From: Enterobacter soli ATCC BAA-2102
GTDB taxonomy: Bacteria > Pseudomonadota > Gammaproteobacteria > Enterobacterales > Enterobacteriaceae
Direction: 5' to 3'
DNA length: 64,000 nucleotides
NCBI RefSeq assembly: GCF_001654845.1
Contig: NZ_LXES01000002.1
Coordinates: 1-64,000 of the forward strand
Position numbers and translations under genes: made by a program. Numbering within the stretch: the first letter of the stretch is position 1; every line of letters starts with the position of its first letter. The notes under the pieces were generated by a model, which had not been told where the DNA came from, did not search any database, and saw only the letters and a list, made by a program, of their open reading frames with translations. This document shows positions 24,136-32,972 of the stretch, piece after piece.

Positions 24136-25086
24136 TTAAGCATTCACAATGTGGGTGCCGGTTTCACCGCGCAACGCCGCGGGCAGGCAGTCCGGCGAGG
24201 TGATCACCACCCGTTTGCCGCCATGGTGCAGGAATTCCAGTGAGGCGACGATTTTCGGCAGCATACTGCCCGCCGGGAAATGCCCCTCTTCCATATAGCG
24301 TGTCATCTGCGCCACGTTTACCGTATCCAGCGCCTGCTGAGTCGGCTTGCCGAAGTTCACGCACACTTTTTCCACCCCAGTGGTGATAACCAGCACATCC
24401 GCGCCGATCTCGCGCGCCAGCAGTGCGGTGGAGAGATCTTTATCGATCACCGCATCCACGCTCTGGTAATCCCCCTGCTCGGTGCGAACGACCGGAATAC
24501 CGCCGCCACCGGCGCCGATCACCACAAATCCCTTTTGCGTCAGCGTTTTGATGGCATCGGCCTCAACGATACGTAACGGCTGCGGTGAGGCCACCACGCG
24601 GCGATAGCCCCGGCCAGAATCCTCTACAAAATGCCAGTCCGGGTGTGCCAGCTGTAATTCGTCGCGTTGTGCTTCACTGAAGAACGCACCGATGGGCTTG
24701 GTAGGATGGGTAAAGCCGGCATCGTTTTTATCCACCTCTACCTGTGTGACCACCGTCACCGCCTTTTTCTCGCCACGCGCGGCAAGGCGGTTGTTTAACG
24801 CCTGCTGGATCAGATAGCCGATCCCGCCCTGAGTATCTGCCACGCAGTTCGCCAGCGGGGTCAGCGGCAACCCTTCACGCTCGTGGGCGATTTCCGCCCG
24901 GCGCAGATCCAGCCCCACCTGCGGACCATTACCGTGGGTGAGCACAATGTCGTAATCGGATGCCAGCATCTCCAGCACCGACTCCGCAACGGCTTTAACC
25001 GCCTGCGACTGATGTTCAATCGACTGGCTGGCGTTATCTTTGATAATGCTGTTGCCGCCGATGGCAACGACCATGAGCTCTTTCAT
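24136..25086 (-). CDS. yahI: Carbamate kinase-family protein (YahI/AllK/ArcC)
   Basis: The 316-residue protein starts at the ATG at 25086 with AAGGAAA in front. Motifs include VAIGGNSI near the start, THGNGPQVG, the GAGGGGIPV loop and DKDLSTALLA, typical of carbamate kinases, which convert carbamoyl phosphate plus ADP to ATP, ammonia and CO2. Length equals E. coli YahI (316). Its stop lies in the ribosome-binding leader of yahJ. Upstream, an inverted pair of intergenic repeats separates it from the permease gene. In the pathway it would harvest ATP from carbamoyl phosphate made by the YahF/YahG proteins. Confidence 0.9.
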   Translation of the reverse strand: MKELMVVAIGGNSIIKDNASQSIEHQSQAVKAVAESVLEMLASDYDIVLTHGNGPQVGLDLRRAEIAHEREGLPLTPLANCVADTQGGIGYLIQQALNNRLAARGEKKAVTVVTQVEVDKNDAGFTHPTKPIGAFFSEAQRDELQLAHPDWHFVEDSGRGYRRVVASPQPLRIVEADAIKTLTQKGFVVIGAGGGGIPVVRTEQGDYQSVDAVIDKDLSTALLAREIGADVLVITTGVEKVCVNFGKPTQQALDTVNVAQMTRYMEEGHFPAGSMLPKIVASLEFLHHGGKRVVITSPDCLPAALRGETGTHIVNA

Positions 25087-25117
25087 ACGTTTTCCTTCAT
25101 CATGGTGCGGTATGTTT

Positions 25118-25199
25118 CCCCTCACCCCAGCCCTCTCCCCAAAGGGGCGAGGGAGTTAACATCCCCTCTCCCCTTTGGGGAGAGGGTTAGGGTGAGGGG
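25118..25199. repeat. Inverted pair of CCCTCACCC-type repeats inside the yah operon
   Basis: Two copies face each other: CCCCTCACCCCAGCCCTCTC (from 25118) with its own arm GGGGCGAGGGA, then CCCCTCTCCCCTTTGGGGAG leading to GGGTTAGGGTGAGGGG (to 25199). The transcript could fold into one long hairpin or two small ones between the permease and carbamate kinase genes. Confidence 0.75.
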
Positions 25200-25206
25200 C
25201 AATCTT

Positions 25207-26751
25207 TTAGGACTCAGAAACGGGTGCACTTGTGCTCGCCGCTTCGCGGCTATCAAGCACATGCTTCACCACAAACATGCCACCCATCATCAGATACGCG
25301 GTGACGAACATCAGCGAACTGCCTTCGGCAAAGCCCACGACCGGCGCGTGGATCACGCCAAACAGTGCCAGCAGCGCGCCAACAGCGGCAGCAATGGCCC
25401 CACGCAGCGGTTTATTGATGATGGAGAAGATGGCGATACAGCCCCAGAGCATACTGGCGAGCGGAGCACCGTTGCCCAGATGTACCAGTCCTTCGTAGTA
25501 GATGCCTTTGCTGTGCAGCACGTCGGTACCGATTTTCGCCGCATTGGTCCCCGCGGCCCCCATCACGCTGTTCATCATGGTCAGCGCCCAGTTGGCGATC
25601 CACGGGAACAGACAGATGAAGATAACGGGTACCTCCACTTTGGGTGTTTCCCTCACCACCTGGTTGGCGGTCACCACGCCGATAAACACCAGAATCGGCA
25701 CGATGGCGGTCATCGGAATAATGGCGAGCATAAACGCCCCCAGCCCGAACAGCGGCACGATGAACATGGTCACACCGGACGCCAGCGTATAGCCGATGCT
25801 CGCCCCCATGGCTTTCCAGCCCGCGTGGCCCACGTAGACCGTCACCGGGAACGGGTTACCCATCAGACAACCCAGCATCGATGCCAGACCGTTCGCCAGC
25901 ATCACCTTACGGGTTGGGTATTCATCCCCTGCCGCGTGGGCGCTTTCGATGTTTTCCAGGTCAAAGATGTAGTTTGCCAGCCCCAGAGGAACCGCTGATG
26001 CCAGGTACGGCAACGCGTGCGGCAGCCCTTGCAGGAAGCCTTCCACATGCACTTGCGGCGGGTTAAAACCAAACGACGACATAGACGCTTTAATCGCTTC
26101 CGGGCTTTGCAGGCCGGAGATCCACGCCAGAGCCGTACCGGCAATCAACAGCAGCAGGCCGGTCGGGATTTTGGCGAAGATCGGCTTTTTGCCAAACCAG
26201 TTAATGAAGATCAGCAGCAGCACGATGAACGACACGGTCGGCGCTTCGAACGCCTGGAGCATCGGGTTCATCGCCAGCAGCAACAGACCCAGCCCGGACA
26301 GGCACGACAGCAGTACGGTACGCGGGATCATCTTGCGGATGGTTTCCCCTAAAAACGAACCGCCCGCCAGGATCATCGCTTCCACAAAGCACCACACCAG
26401 ACCAATCTGGATGGCAAAATCCGCATCACCCGTTTGCTGATAGACCGGCATCAGCACCAGGAAGGTCACGGTAAAAATCGACGGAGCACTCGGACCGGAC
26501 GGCAGCGCGGTAACGTCGTTACGCCCGGTCTGGCGCGCCATTTGCAGGCCAAACCACGCATAGCAAATGCTCGCGACCAGTACCGCCAGCCCGAAGGCTG
26601 GCGCGATGCGTCCATAAACAATCTCTTTCGGGATGCCGACGACAAAAATGAGCAGCCCCATCATGGTCAGCAAATTGGTCAGGTTGTTGGTCATCAACCC
26701 GAAATATGCCGCCCAGTCACCTCTTTTCCACTCCAGTTTCATGTTTTTCAT
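25207..26751 (-). CDS. Xanthine/uracil-type permease inserted in the yah operon
   Basis: The 514-residue polytopic protein has about 12-14 membrane segments and belongs to the xanthine/uracil/vitamin C (NCS2/AzgA-like) transporter superfamily: early GDWAAYFGLMTNNLTNLL, TALPSGPSAPS where NCS2 proteins have the substrate loop, and the later GNPFPVTVYVGHAG. It would import the substrate of the pathway through the inner membrane. The E. coli K-12 yah cluster has no permease at this place, so the gene is an addition that gives this cluster its own uptake system. It lies 11 bases after the yahG stop codon in the same direction. Confidence 0.82.
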   Translation of the reverse strand: MKNMKLEWKRGDWAAYFGLMTNNLTNLLTMMGLLIFVVGIPKEIVYGRIAPAFGLAVLVASICYAWFGLQMARQTGRNDVTALPSGPSAPSIFTVTFLVLMPVYQQTGDADFAIQIGLVWCFVEAMILAGGSFLGETIRKMIPRTVLLSCLSGLGLLLLAMNPMLQAFEAPTVSFIVLLLIFINWFGKKPIFAKIPTGLLLLIAGTALAWISGLQSPEAIKASMSSFGFNPPQVHVEGFLQGLPHALPYLASAVPLGLANYIFDLENIESAHAAGDEYPTRKVMLANGLASMLGCLMGNPFPVTVYVGHAGWKAMGASIGYTLASGVTMFIVPLFGLGAFMLAIIPMTAIVPILVFIGVVTANQVVRETPKVEVPVIFICLFPWIANWALTMMNSVMGAAGTNAAKIGTDVLHSKGIYYEGLVHLGNGAPLASMLWGCIAIFSIINKPLRGAIAAAVGALLALFGVIHAPVVGFAEGSSLMFVTAYLMMGGMFVVKHVLDSREAASTSAPVSES

Positions 26752-26762
26752 GGATGCTTGCC

Positions 26763-28178
26763 TTATAAAAAGTAGCGATCGCGGAAGGTCAACAGCGCCT
26801 TTTCAAAACAGCTAAATGGCGGGTGAACAATGCCCGCCCCAATCATGCCGATACCCGCATCTTTGTGGGCAATCGCGGTGTTGATCACCGGCAAAATGCC
26901 ACTGCCAGCCACTCTGGTGATGTCGATGGCGGTCGGGATGCCCATAAACGAGAGCAGCGGAATGGTGACGTTCGGGTTTTCGCCGAGCGTGATTTCCCGC
27001 ATCTGGCGGGAGAAGTCGATGGCTTCATCCACCGTGCCGCCCACCAGCGCCACAATCGCCGGGGCCGTTGCCATTGCAAAACCGCCGATACCGTAGGTTT
27101 CCGTGATTGCGCTGTCGCCGATATCCAGACCTGAGTCTTCCGGTTTGTAACCCGCAAACATCGGGCCAATCACCTGCTGCGCCGGGCCGGTGAACCACTG
27201 CCCCGGCAGGCCAGAGATGCGCAGGCCGAATTCATAGCCGTTACGCGCCATGGTGGTGACTACGGTGCTGTACTCAATGCCGTGGGCGGCATCCAGCGCG
27301 GCTTTACACATCGCCATCCACGTTGGGCCAGAGAAGTAGTCACTGCTGGCGACAAACTCGAACACTTCACGCTGTTGTTCCACCGGATAACCCGCCTGAA
27401 TAAGGCCCGGCGTCAGCGCCTGGATCAGCAACGTGGTGCCCGCGTTGTTACGGTTGTGGCACTCGTCGCCCATGTGCAGGGCCTGCGCCAGCATTAAGCG
27501 CAGATCGATTTCGCCGATGATTTTCATGGCATCGCGCAGCATCGGGCCAAGCACATCGCGCATCCAGTTCAGGCGGTCGATAACGCTCTGGTCATTGGCG
27601 CCCATACGCAGAATTTTTGCCATCTGCTCGCTTAAGTTAGTGAATGCACGGTTGCCGTAGGTTTTGTTTTCGACGATATGCATGAACATCGAGGCTGAGG
27701 TAACACCCGCCATGGAGCCTACGCAGTCGTGTTCGTGGCACGGCGAGAAGGTGATCTCACCGGATGCCGCCAGCTTAGCCGCATCATCGAGATCTTTGGC
27801 CAAACCTTCAAACACCAGCGCGCCGGTGACCGCCCCTTTCATCGCCCCACACATGTTCTCCCAGGAAACAGGCGGGCCCGCGTGCAGAATGGTGGTACGG
27901 GTCATGCCCGGCACCACGTTTATCGCCTGGTCGTAGCCCACCAGCACCGGATGTGACTGAATAATGCGCTCAAGGGCTATTTTGTTGGCGGCGGCAATTT
28001 TGTCGGCCAGCGGTTTGCCTGCCAGTTGATCCAGCGCTTCCACGACCTGCATATTGCCCTGCCCCGGCGGCGTCCAGTCCAGCTGAGTCACGGGAACATG
28101 CTGCTTTTTGAGGTCGTCACTGAACATCGCAATGCCGACGTTAATGACGTTCAGCGGCTGATTAAATAAAGTCGTCAT
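26763..28178 (-). CDS. yahG: DUF1116 protein YahG (AllG/YlbE relative)
   Basis: The protein has 471 residues from the ATG at 28178, which overlaps the yahF stop (TAATG), implying translational coupling; an upstream frame extension is inside yahF. E. coli YahG is 472 residues. The DUF1116 family includes AllG, one of three subunits reported for oxamate carbamoyltransferase (AllFGH). Conserved stretches are VVPGMTRTTILHAGPP, FSPCHEHDCVGSMAGV, MGDECHNRNNAGT and ETYGIGGFAMA. It probably works together with YahF on carbamoyl transfer or phosphorolysis of a ureide-like compound. That role is inferred from the family. Confidence 0.88.
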   Translation of the reverse strand: MTTLFNQPLNVINVGIAMFSDDLKKQHVPVTQLDWTPPGQGNMQVVEALDQLAGKPLADKIAAANKIALERIIQSHPVLVGYDQAINVVPGMTRTTILHAGPPVSWENMCGAMKGAVTGALVFEGLAKDLDDAAKLAASGEITFSPCHEHDCVGSMAGVTSASMFMHIVENKTYGNRAFTNLSEQMAKILRMGANDQSVIDRLNWMRDVLGPMLRDAMKIIGEIDLRLMLAQALHMGDECHNRNNAGTTLLIQALTPGLIQAGYPVEQQREVFEFVASSDYFSGPTWMAMCKAALDAAHGIEYSTVVTTMARNGYEFGLRISGLPGQWFTGPAQQVIGPMFAGYKPEDSGLDIGDSAITETYGIGGFAMATAPAIVALVGGTVDEAIDFSRQMREITLGENPNVTIPLLSFMGIPTAIDITRVAGSGILPVINTAIAHKDAGIGMIGAGIVHPPFSCFEKALLTFRDRYFL

Positions 28179-29719
28179 TATGCTTTCTCCCCTTTGCAGA
28201 CAAATTCGCGTGCCAGTAATCCGGTATTGGTGCTGCTGCTGGCCCAGATAACGCCGGCATCGGTCAGAAGCTGACACTGCTGAGCCAGTGACGGTGCGTC
28301 CCGGTCTGTACCGAGCACGTAGCCGAGGATCTCCAGCGGACGGTTATCGGCCTTCGCAATGGCCTGCGCCTCTTTAATGGCGTCGATCATCACCCCCACC
28401 GGATCTTCATGCGCGCCAAAGCCCAGTACGAAGTCCATCACGATCACCCCCACTTCCGGGTCACGTGCTTCCTGTAACAGACGGCTGATGCGGTTGGTCG
28501 GGTCGATCATCGGGTGCGGTTTGCCGTTGGTGAAGTCGTCGTCGCCAAAGTCGAGGAAGGTATGGGCCTTACTGACGTTAATGTCGCTGAGACGTTTCGT
28601 CGGATCCGGCTGAATGTTGCTGTAGACGTCGTCGAATTTATCGAGCGCGGCGAACATCGCTTCATCGCACAGCGTGCCGCCGCAGAACAGGCCGCGAATG
28701 TATTTTTGCTGTGGGGTCAGACGGGCGCGCACCACTTCGATCAGCGGCCAGTTGAGCGGATGCAGATCAAGGGACTCTTTTTTGATACCGGTCAGCAGCA
28801 CCGCTTTCAGCGCGGCTTCCTTGGTGCCACGGGCAAACTGTAATCCGTCTTCATCAGCAGGAGGGGCATTACGGCCGAGGAAGCACGCGATCACAGGTTT
28901 GCGGCAGGCGCGCGCACGTGCCAGCACTTTTTCTGCCACCGCAGGCGCAGGCGGCTTGGAGATGAGCGCAATCACCTGCGTGGCGTCGTCGGCTTCCAGC
29001 ATGTCGATGGCATCGAGCATCATCAACCCGCCAATTTTTTCACTCAGATCGCGGCCACCGGTCCCAATCAGCTGTGACACGCCGCCGCCGAACTCATGAA
29101 TTCGCACGCTCAACTCCTGGCTGCCGGTGCCGGACGCCCCGACGATACCAATCGGCCCACGGCGCACCTCGTTGCCAAAGCACAGCGCCGCGCCGTTAAT
29201 AATGGCGGTGCCGCAGTCAGGCCCCATCATTAACAGCCCTTTCTGGTGGGCCAATTGCTTAAGCGCCAGCTCGTCGTCGAGGCTCACGTTGTCAGAAAAC
29301 AGCATCACGTTGAGATCGTTTTCCAGCGCCTGACGCGCTTCGCGGGCGGCAAAGGTGCCGTTCACCGAAATCACCGCAAGGTTTGCATCGGGGCGATGGG
29401 TTTTAGCACTGGCAAGGGTGGCATAGCGTGCTTCATGGCTGCCGCCGCTCTCTTTGCGGGTGAACAGCGCTTCAATGGCGGCCAGCGTTTCGTCATTCGC
29501 CGCAGCGCCTTTAATGACAATCATCAGGTCGCCGTTTTTGGCTTCGGCTAATTCAGGCGTTAACAGCCCAAGATTTTTCAGTACGCCTTTATTCATTTCC
29601 GTCGCCATCGCCACAAATGCCTGTTCAACGCCCGGCAATTTATTGGCTTTGGTGGAAACCGACATTAATGAGACGGAATCAAAATAAGTATTCTTTTTTA
29701 TCACGATTTTCGTTGGCAT
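28178..29719 (-). CDS. yahF: FdrA-family acyl-CoA-synthetase-like protein YahF (AllF relative)
   Basis: The protein has 513 residues from the ATG at 29719 with AGGTAA upstream. It contains the nucleotide-binding GIVGASGTGSQELS motif and IGTGGRDLSEKIGG as in succinyl-CoA-synthetase alpha-like folds, and GPDCGTAIINGA upstream of it. E. coli YahF is 515 residues. FdrA/AllF is the other large component of the oxamate carbamoyltransferase described for allantoin degradation. With YahG and the carbamate kinase it forms a likely carbamoyl-phosphate-yielding module. The DUF2877 component (YahE/AllH) that completes the known three-part enzyme is not encoded nearby. Confidence 0.88.
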   Translation of the reverse strand: MPTKIVIKKNTYFDSVSLMSVSTKANKLPGVEQAFVAMATEMNKGVLKNLGLLTPELAEAKNGDLMIVIKGAAANDETLAAIEALFTRKESGGSHEARYATLASAKTHRPDANLAVISVNGTFAAREARQALENDLNVMLFSDNVSLDDELALKQLAHQKGLLMMGPDCGTAIINGAALCFGNEVRRGPIGIVGASGTGSQELSVRIHEFGGGVSQLIGTGGRDLSEKIGGLMMLDAIDMLEADDATQVIALISKPPAPAVAEKVLARARACRKPVIACFLGRNAPPADEDGLQFARGTKEAALKAVLLTGIKKESLDLHPLNWPLIEVVRARLTPQQKYIRGLFCGGTLCDEAMFAALDKFDDVYSNIQPDPTKRLSDINVSKAHTFLDFGDDDFTNGKPHPMIDPTNRISRLLQEARDPEVGVIVMDFVLGFGAHEDPVGVMIDAIKEAQAIAKADNRPLEILGYVLGTDRDAPSLAQQCQLLTDAGVIWASSSTNTGLLAREFVCKGEKA

Positions 29720-29795
29720 TATTTTACCTGTATGAGGATAAAAGGGGGCCGCCATCGTGCAAAAGGCACGACGGTAAAATGCTGTGTTTATTCAT

Positions 29796-29817
29796 GGCCA
29801 GCCCGGTCAGGCTGGCC
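29796..29817. terminator. Strong hairpin between yahD and yahF
   Basis: GGCCAGCC and GGCTGGCC form a perfect 8-bp GC-rich stem around a 6-base loop. Neither side has a strong T-run. It lies where E. coli carries yahE and just after the yahD stop, so it could reduce transcription into yahF or stabilise the yahD message. Confidence 0.6.
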
Positions 29818-29824
29818 GGTTTAT

Positions 29825-30430
29825 TTATGCGCCAGCCGCCAGCAGCAATTCGGCGATTTCATGGAAGCCTTTTTCCCGCGCCAGTTCGAGCGGGGATTTA
29901 CCGTATTTGTCGGTCATGTGCGGATTAGCGCCGTTATCCAGCAGCAGCTTTACAATTTCCTGCTGCTTTGCGCCGCCATCGTTGAGGACAATGGCTTCCA
30001 GCAGCGGCGTCCAGCCCACGAAATTCGTGTGGTTAACGTTGATATCGGTCAGCGCCAGCAGTTCACGTACAATTTCAACGTGGCCTTTTTCGCTGGCAGG
30101 CGTGATGCCCACACCGCCAAAGCGCGTCAGCCTTTCCAGGTCAGGGCCAGCCGGAAGAACAATGCGTAAAAGGGTTAAATCGTTGGTCAGGCAGCTAATC
30201 AGGAAGGGGTTAAAACAGGTATTATCCTGTTTATCAATATCCGCCCCGGCAGCAATTAAATGCTCCACACAGGCGTATTGTTTATTCAGGCTGGCAATAA
30301 TAATGGCGGTTCTTTTCTGGCGGTTAGTGGCATTGATATCCACGCCTTTATCCAGACACGCTTTTAGCGCGTTGATATTGCCTTGTTCTGCCGCCAGCAG
30401 AAATTCAGTAACGAGTTCATTTGCAGACAT
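29825..30430 (-). CDS. yahD: Ankyrin-repeat protein YahD
   Basis: The 201-residue protein is built almost wholly from ankyrin repeats: NALKACLDKGVDINATN, KQYACVEHLIAAGADID, KGHVEIVRELLAL and VKLLLDNGANPHMTDKYG. Length equals E. coli YahD. It has no signal peptide and should be a cytosolic protein-binding module. It is the first gene of the operon and divergent from yahB, so it may interact with an enzyme or regulator of the pathway, but no partner is known to me. Confidence 0.92.
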   Translation of the reverse strand: MSANELVTEFLLAAEQGNINALKACLDKGVDINATNRQKRTAIIIASLNKQYACVEHLIAAGADIDKQDNTCFNPFLISCLTNDLTLLRIVLPAGPDLERLTRFGGVGITPASEKGHVEIVRELLALTDINVNHTNFVGWTPLLEAIVLNDGGAKQQEIVKLLLDNGANPHMTDKYGKSPLELAREKGFHEIAELLLAAGA

Positions 30431-30796
30431 ATTCAGACTCCCGATGTTTTCATTTCTGATGCCCTGAGAATAGCAACAGCCCCTTCAGAAAAGAATCCGC
30501 TTAAATATCATTCACCGGAACATGACAGATTGTTGAATAAAAATTAATAATTGAGCCAAAACGTGCGCCGGTACAATGTTTTTCTTATGTTTGCCTGCTT
30601 TTGATGGTGGAAAACAGCATTCTGCTTATGTCTCTCAATCCCTTGCCGGGCGCGGCTCACAATAAATTTCAGGAAGTGTGATGCCGTTCAAATCAGTTGT
30701 AACGTCAGTGTTAAAATCTGTTCAAAACTGGTTGCTCCCGAAGGGGATTACAAATAGATTCAACAATGCCGCGCTGGCCTGTTAGCCTGGAGCCTG
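30431..30796. other. Divergent yahD-yahB control region
   Basis: About 366 bp of AT-leaning DNA between divergent genes with no recognised coding sequence. It should contain the promoters for the yah operon and yahB and a YahB operator, but I see no site I can name with confidence. Confidence 0.4.
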
Positions 30797-31729
30797 ATGA
30801 TGAATTCCATTTTTACCGAAGAGAACCTGCTGGCCTTCACCATGGCGGCACGCTACAGCAGCTTTAGCAAGGCAGCAGAAGAGCTGGGCCTGACGACATC
30901 GGCCATCAGCTACACCATCAAACGCATGGAAACCGGGCTGGACGTGGTGCTGTTTGTGCGTAACACGCGTAGCATTGAGCTTACCGAATCCGGATTTTAT
31001 TTTTACCGGAAAGCCACCGACCTGCTGAACGACTTTCACGCCATTAAGCGCGGGATAGATACCATTTCCCAGGGTATCGAAGCGCGGGTGCGCATCTGCA
31101 TCAATCAGCTTTTATATACACCGCGCCACACCGCCAGGCTGTTACAGGTACTGAAAAAGCAGTTCCCGACCTGCCAGATAACCGTCACCACCGAGGTATA
31201 CAACGGCGTCTGGGATTCCATCATTAATAACCAGGCCAATATCGCGATTGGCGCACCGGATACCCTGCTCGACGGTGGCGGGATTGATTACACCGAAATC
31301 GGCGCTATCCGCTGGGTGTTTGCCATTGCCCCGGAACACCCGCTGGCGTTCACGCCTGAGCCGATAGCCGAAAGCCAGCTGCGCCTGTATCCGAATATCA
31401 TGGTAGAAGACACCGCACACACCATTAACAAGAAAGTCGGCTGGCTGCTGCACGGACAGGAAGCGATTCTGGTGCCGGACTTCAACACCAAATGTCAGTG
31501 TCAGATCCTCGGTGAAGGGATTGGTTTTTTACCGGAATATATGGCGCGGGATGCGGTAGAAGACGGGCTGCTGGTGACGCGGCGTATCAATAATCCACGC
31601 CAGGATTCGCGCATGTTGCTTGCCACACAACATGCAGCGACCGGCCAGGTCACACGCTGGATCAAACAAGAGTTTGGCCCCCAGGGTGTGCTGACCGGAA
31701 TATACAGTGATTTGCTCTGGCGCGCTTAA
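30797..31729 (+). CDS. yahB: LysR-family regulator YahB
   Basis: The 310-residue protein has an N-terminal helix-turn-helix (YSSFSKAAEELGLTTSAISY) and a LysR effector domain, and it closely resembles E. coli YahB, including RVRICINQLLYTP and NIMVEDTAHTINKKVGWLL. Two adjacent ATGs (30797 and 30800) are possible starts. It is divergent from the yah operon and presumably controls it. Its stop codon overlaps that of the converging yqaE gene by two bases, so it sits directly at the junction between the accessory cluster and the conserved backbone. Confidence 0.92.
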   Translation: MMNSIFTEENLLAFTMAARYSSFSKAAEELGLTTSAISYTIKRMETGLDVVLFVRNTRSIELTESGFYFYRKATDLLNDFHAIKRGIDTISQGIEARVRICINQLLYTPRHTARLLQVLKKQFPTCQITVTTEVYNGVWDSIINNQANIAIGAPDTLLDGGGIDYTEIGAIRWVFAIAPEHPLAFTPEPIAESQLRLYPNIMVEDTAHTINKKVGWLLHGQEAILVPDFNTKCQCQILGEGIGFLPEYMARDAVEDGLLVTRRINNPRQDSRMLLATQHAATGQVTRWIKQEFGPQGVLTGIYSDLLWRA

Positions 31730-31884
31730 TCGCGGGTTTGTACCCAGAACGCGTGAATAAGACCTGGAATATAGCCAAGTAGCGTCAGAATGATGTTCAG
31801 AATAAACGCCCAGCCAAAACCTTTACCCAACAGCACGCCCAGCGGCGGCAGGATGATCGTGAAAACGATACGCCAAAAACCCAT
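31726..31884 (-). CDS. yqaE: YqaE, PMP3/UPF0057 small membrane protein
   Basis: This 52-residue protein consists of two membrane segments: FWRIVFTIILPPLGVLL and, after KGFGWAF, ILNIILTLLGYIPGLIHAFW. This is the classic PMP3/stress-induced hydrophobic peptide family found in E. coli at the same place, next to ygaV. Members help maintain membrane potential under stress in other organisms. The gene converges on yahB and the two stop codons overlap (TTAA shared at 31726-31729). Confidence 0.93.
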   Translation of the reverse strand: MGFWRIVFTIILPPLGVLLGKGFGWAFILNIILTLLGYIPGLIHAFWVQTRD

Positions 31885-32020
31885 ACAGACTCCGTGCAAG
31901 CTCATTCATTAAAGATAAAAAGAGGACTCCCTCTAAGCGTAGTCAGTTTAGCGGGTGATACTTCTCTGCGTTGGCCTTTTACCCTCTTTTACGCTTTTGA
32001 CACTGGCTTAATCCTTGCCT

Positions 32021-32060
32021 TTAGTTTAGCATTTACTTAATTAAGCAAATGCTAAACTAA
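32021..32060. promoter_or_regulatory. 40-bp near-perfect palindrome, probable YgaV operator
   Basis: TTAGTTTAGCATTTACTTAA (32021-32040) is followed at once by TTAAGCAAATGCTAAACTAA, its reverse complement at 19 of 20 positions. It ends one base before the ygaV ATG. Bound ArsR-family repressor here would block ygaVP transcription; autoregulation by YgaV is known in E. coli. Confidence 0.8.
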
Positions 32061-32061
32061 T

Positions 32062-32361
32062 ATGACTGAACTCGAACAACTCCAGGCCAGCGCTGAGCAG
32101 GCCGCAGCACTCCTGAAAGCGATGAGCAACGCCCGCCGGCTGCTGATCCTGTGCACGCTGTGCGGTGCACCGGGCACCAGCGCGGGCGAACTGGCGCGTG
32201 CCACGGGGCTTAGCGCATCGGCCACCTCGCAGCACCTGGCGCGAATGCGTGAAGAGGGGCTTATCGACAGCACCCGCGATGCCCAGCGCATTCTCTACTT
32301 CATTAAAAACGATGCGGTGAATCAGCTCATCAGCACCCTGAAAACCCTTTATTGCCCGTAA
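32062..32361 (+). CDS. ygaV: ArsR/SmtB-family repressor YgaV
   Basis: The 99-residue winged-helix protein has [21 protein letters not shown] as recognition region and Cys31 and Cys34 (LCTLCG) near the N-terminal helix. E. coli YgaV is described as an autoregulated repressor responding to tributyltin and sulfide species. It is followed after ten bases by ygaP in one operon, and its start is immediately preceded by a long palindrome that fits an ArsR operator. Start at the ATG after the palindrome leaves little room for a ribosome-binding site, suggesting leader-poor translation. Confidence 0.92.
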   Translation: MTELEQLQASAEQAAALLKAMSNARRLLILCTLCGAPGTSAGELARATGLSASATSQHLARMREEGLIDSTRDAQRILYFIKNDAVNQLISTLKTLYCP

Positions 32362-32371
32362 GGAGCCGCAA

Positions 32372-32893
32372 ATGTCCCTCCCTCTTATCTCCCCGCAGCA
32401 GGCGAATGCGCTGATTACTGAAGGCGCAACGCTGATTGATATTCGTGATACCGATGAATATGCCCGGGAGCATATTCCGCTTGCCTGTTCCGTTCCACTG
32501 GATACGCTCCCTGCCGGGCTTCAGACCCAGCCGGGCGAAACGGTTATCTTCCACTGCCAGTCGGGGGCGCGTACCTCGGGCAATGCAGCGCGTCTTGCGC
32601 AGGCGGCTTCATCCGCGCAGGCGTATGTGGTTGAAGGCGGAATTCAGGGCTGGAAACAGGCCGGGTTGCTGACCGTTGAAGACACATCACAGCCGCTCCC
32701 GCTGATGCGCCAGGTGCAAATTGCTGCCGGGCTGTTGATTTTGTGCGGAGTGGTGCTGGGATATAGCGTCTCCAGCGGCTTTTTCCTGCTCAGCGGTTTT
32801 GTTGGTGCCGGGCTGCTGTTTGCCGGGCTGAGCGGCTTTTGCGGAATGGCGCGTCTGCTGAAATTAATGCCGTGGAACAGACGTACCTCATAA
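32372..32893 (+). CDS. ygaP: Membrane rhodanese YgaP
   Basis: The 173-residue protein has an N-terminal rhodanese domain with active-site loop HCQSGART (Cys62) and C-terminal paired membrane segments ([20 protein letters not shown] and [17 protein letters not shown]) preceded by QPLPLMRQ. E. coli YgaP is a membrane-bound thiosulfate sulfurtransferase of the inner membrane. With YgaV it forms a small sulfur-responsive operon. Confidence 0.93.
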   Translation: MSLPLISPQQANALITEGATLIDIRDTDEYAREHIPLACSVPLDTLPAGLQTQPGETVIFHCQSGARTSGNAARLAQAASSAQAYVVEGGIQGWKQAGLLTVEDTSQPLPLMRQVQIAAGLLILCGVVLGYSVSSGFFLLSGFVGAGLLFAGLSGFCGMARLLKLMPWNRRTS

Positions 32894-32972
32894 GCAGTAA
32901 TTCATTGAATACACTGTACCCTGCGCCAGACGTGGGCTAAGGTGAAGAACACCACAATGATGAGGAGGTACT

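Noticed and set aside
24883..25998. 371-codon plus-strand frame across yahI and the permease
   Set aside because: Runs through the intergenic repeats and antisense to two well-supported genes; His/Arg-rich shadow translation.
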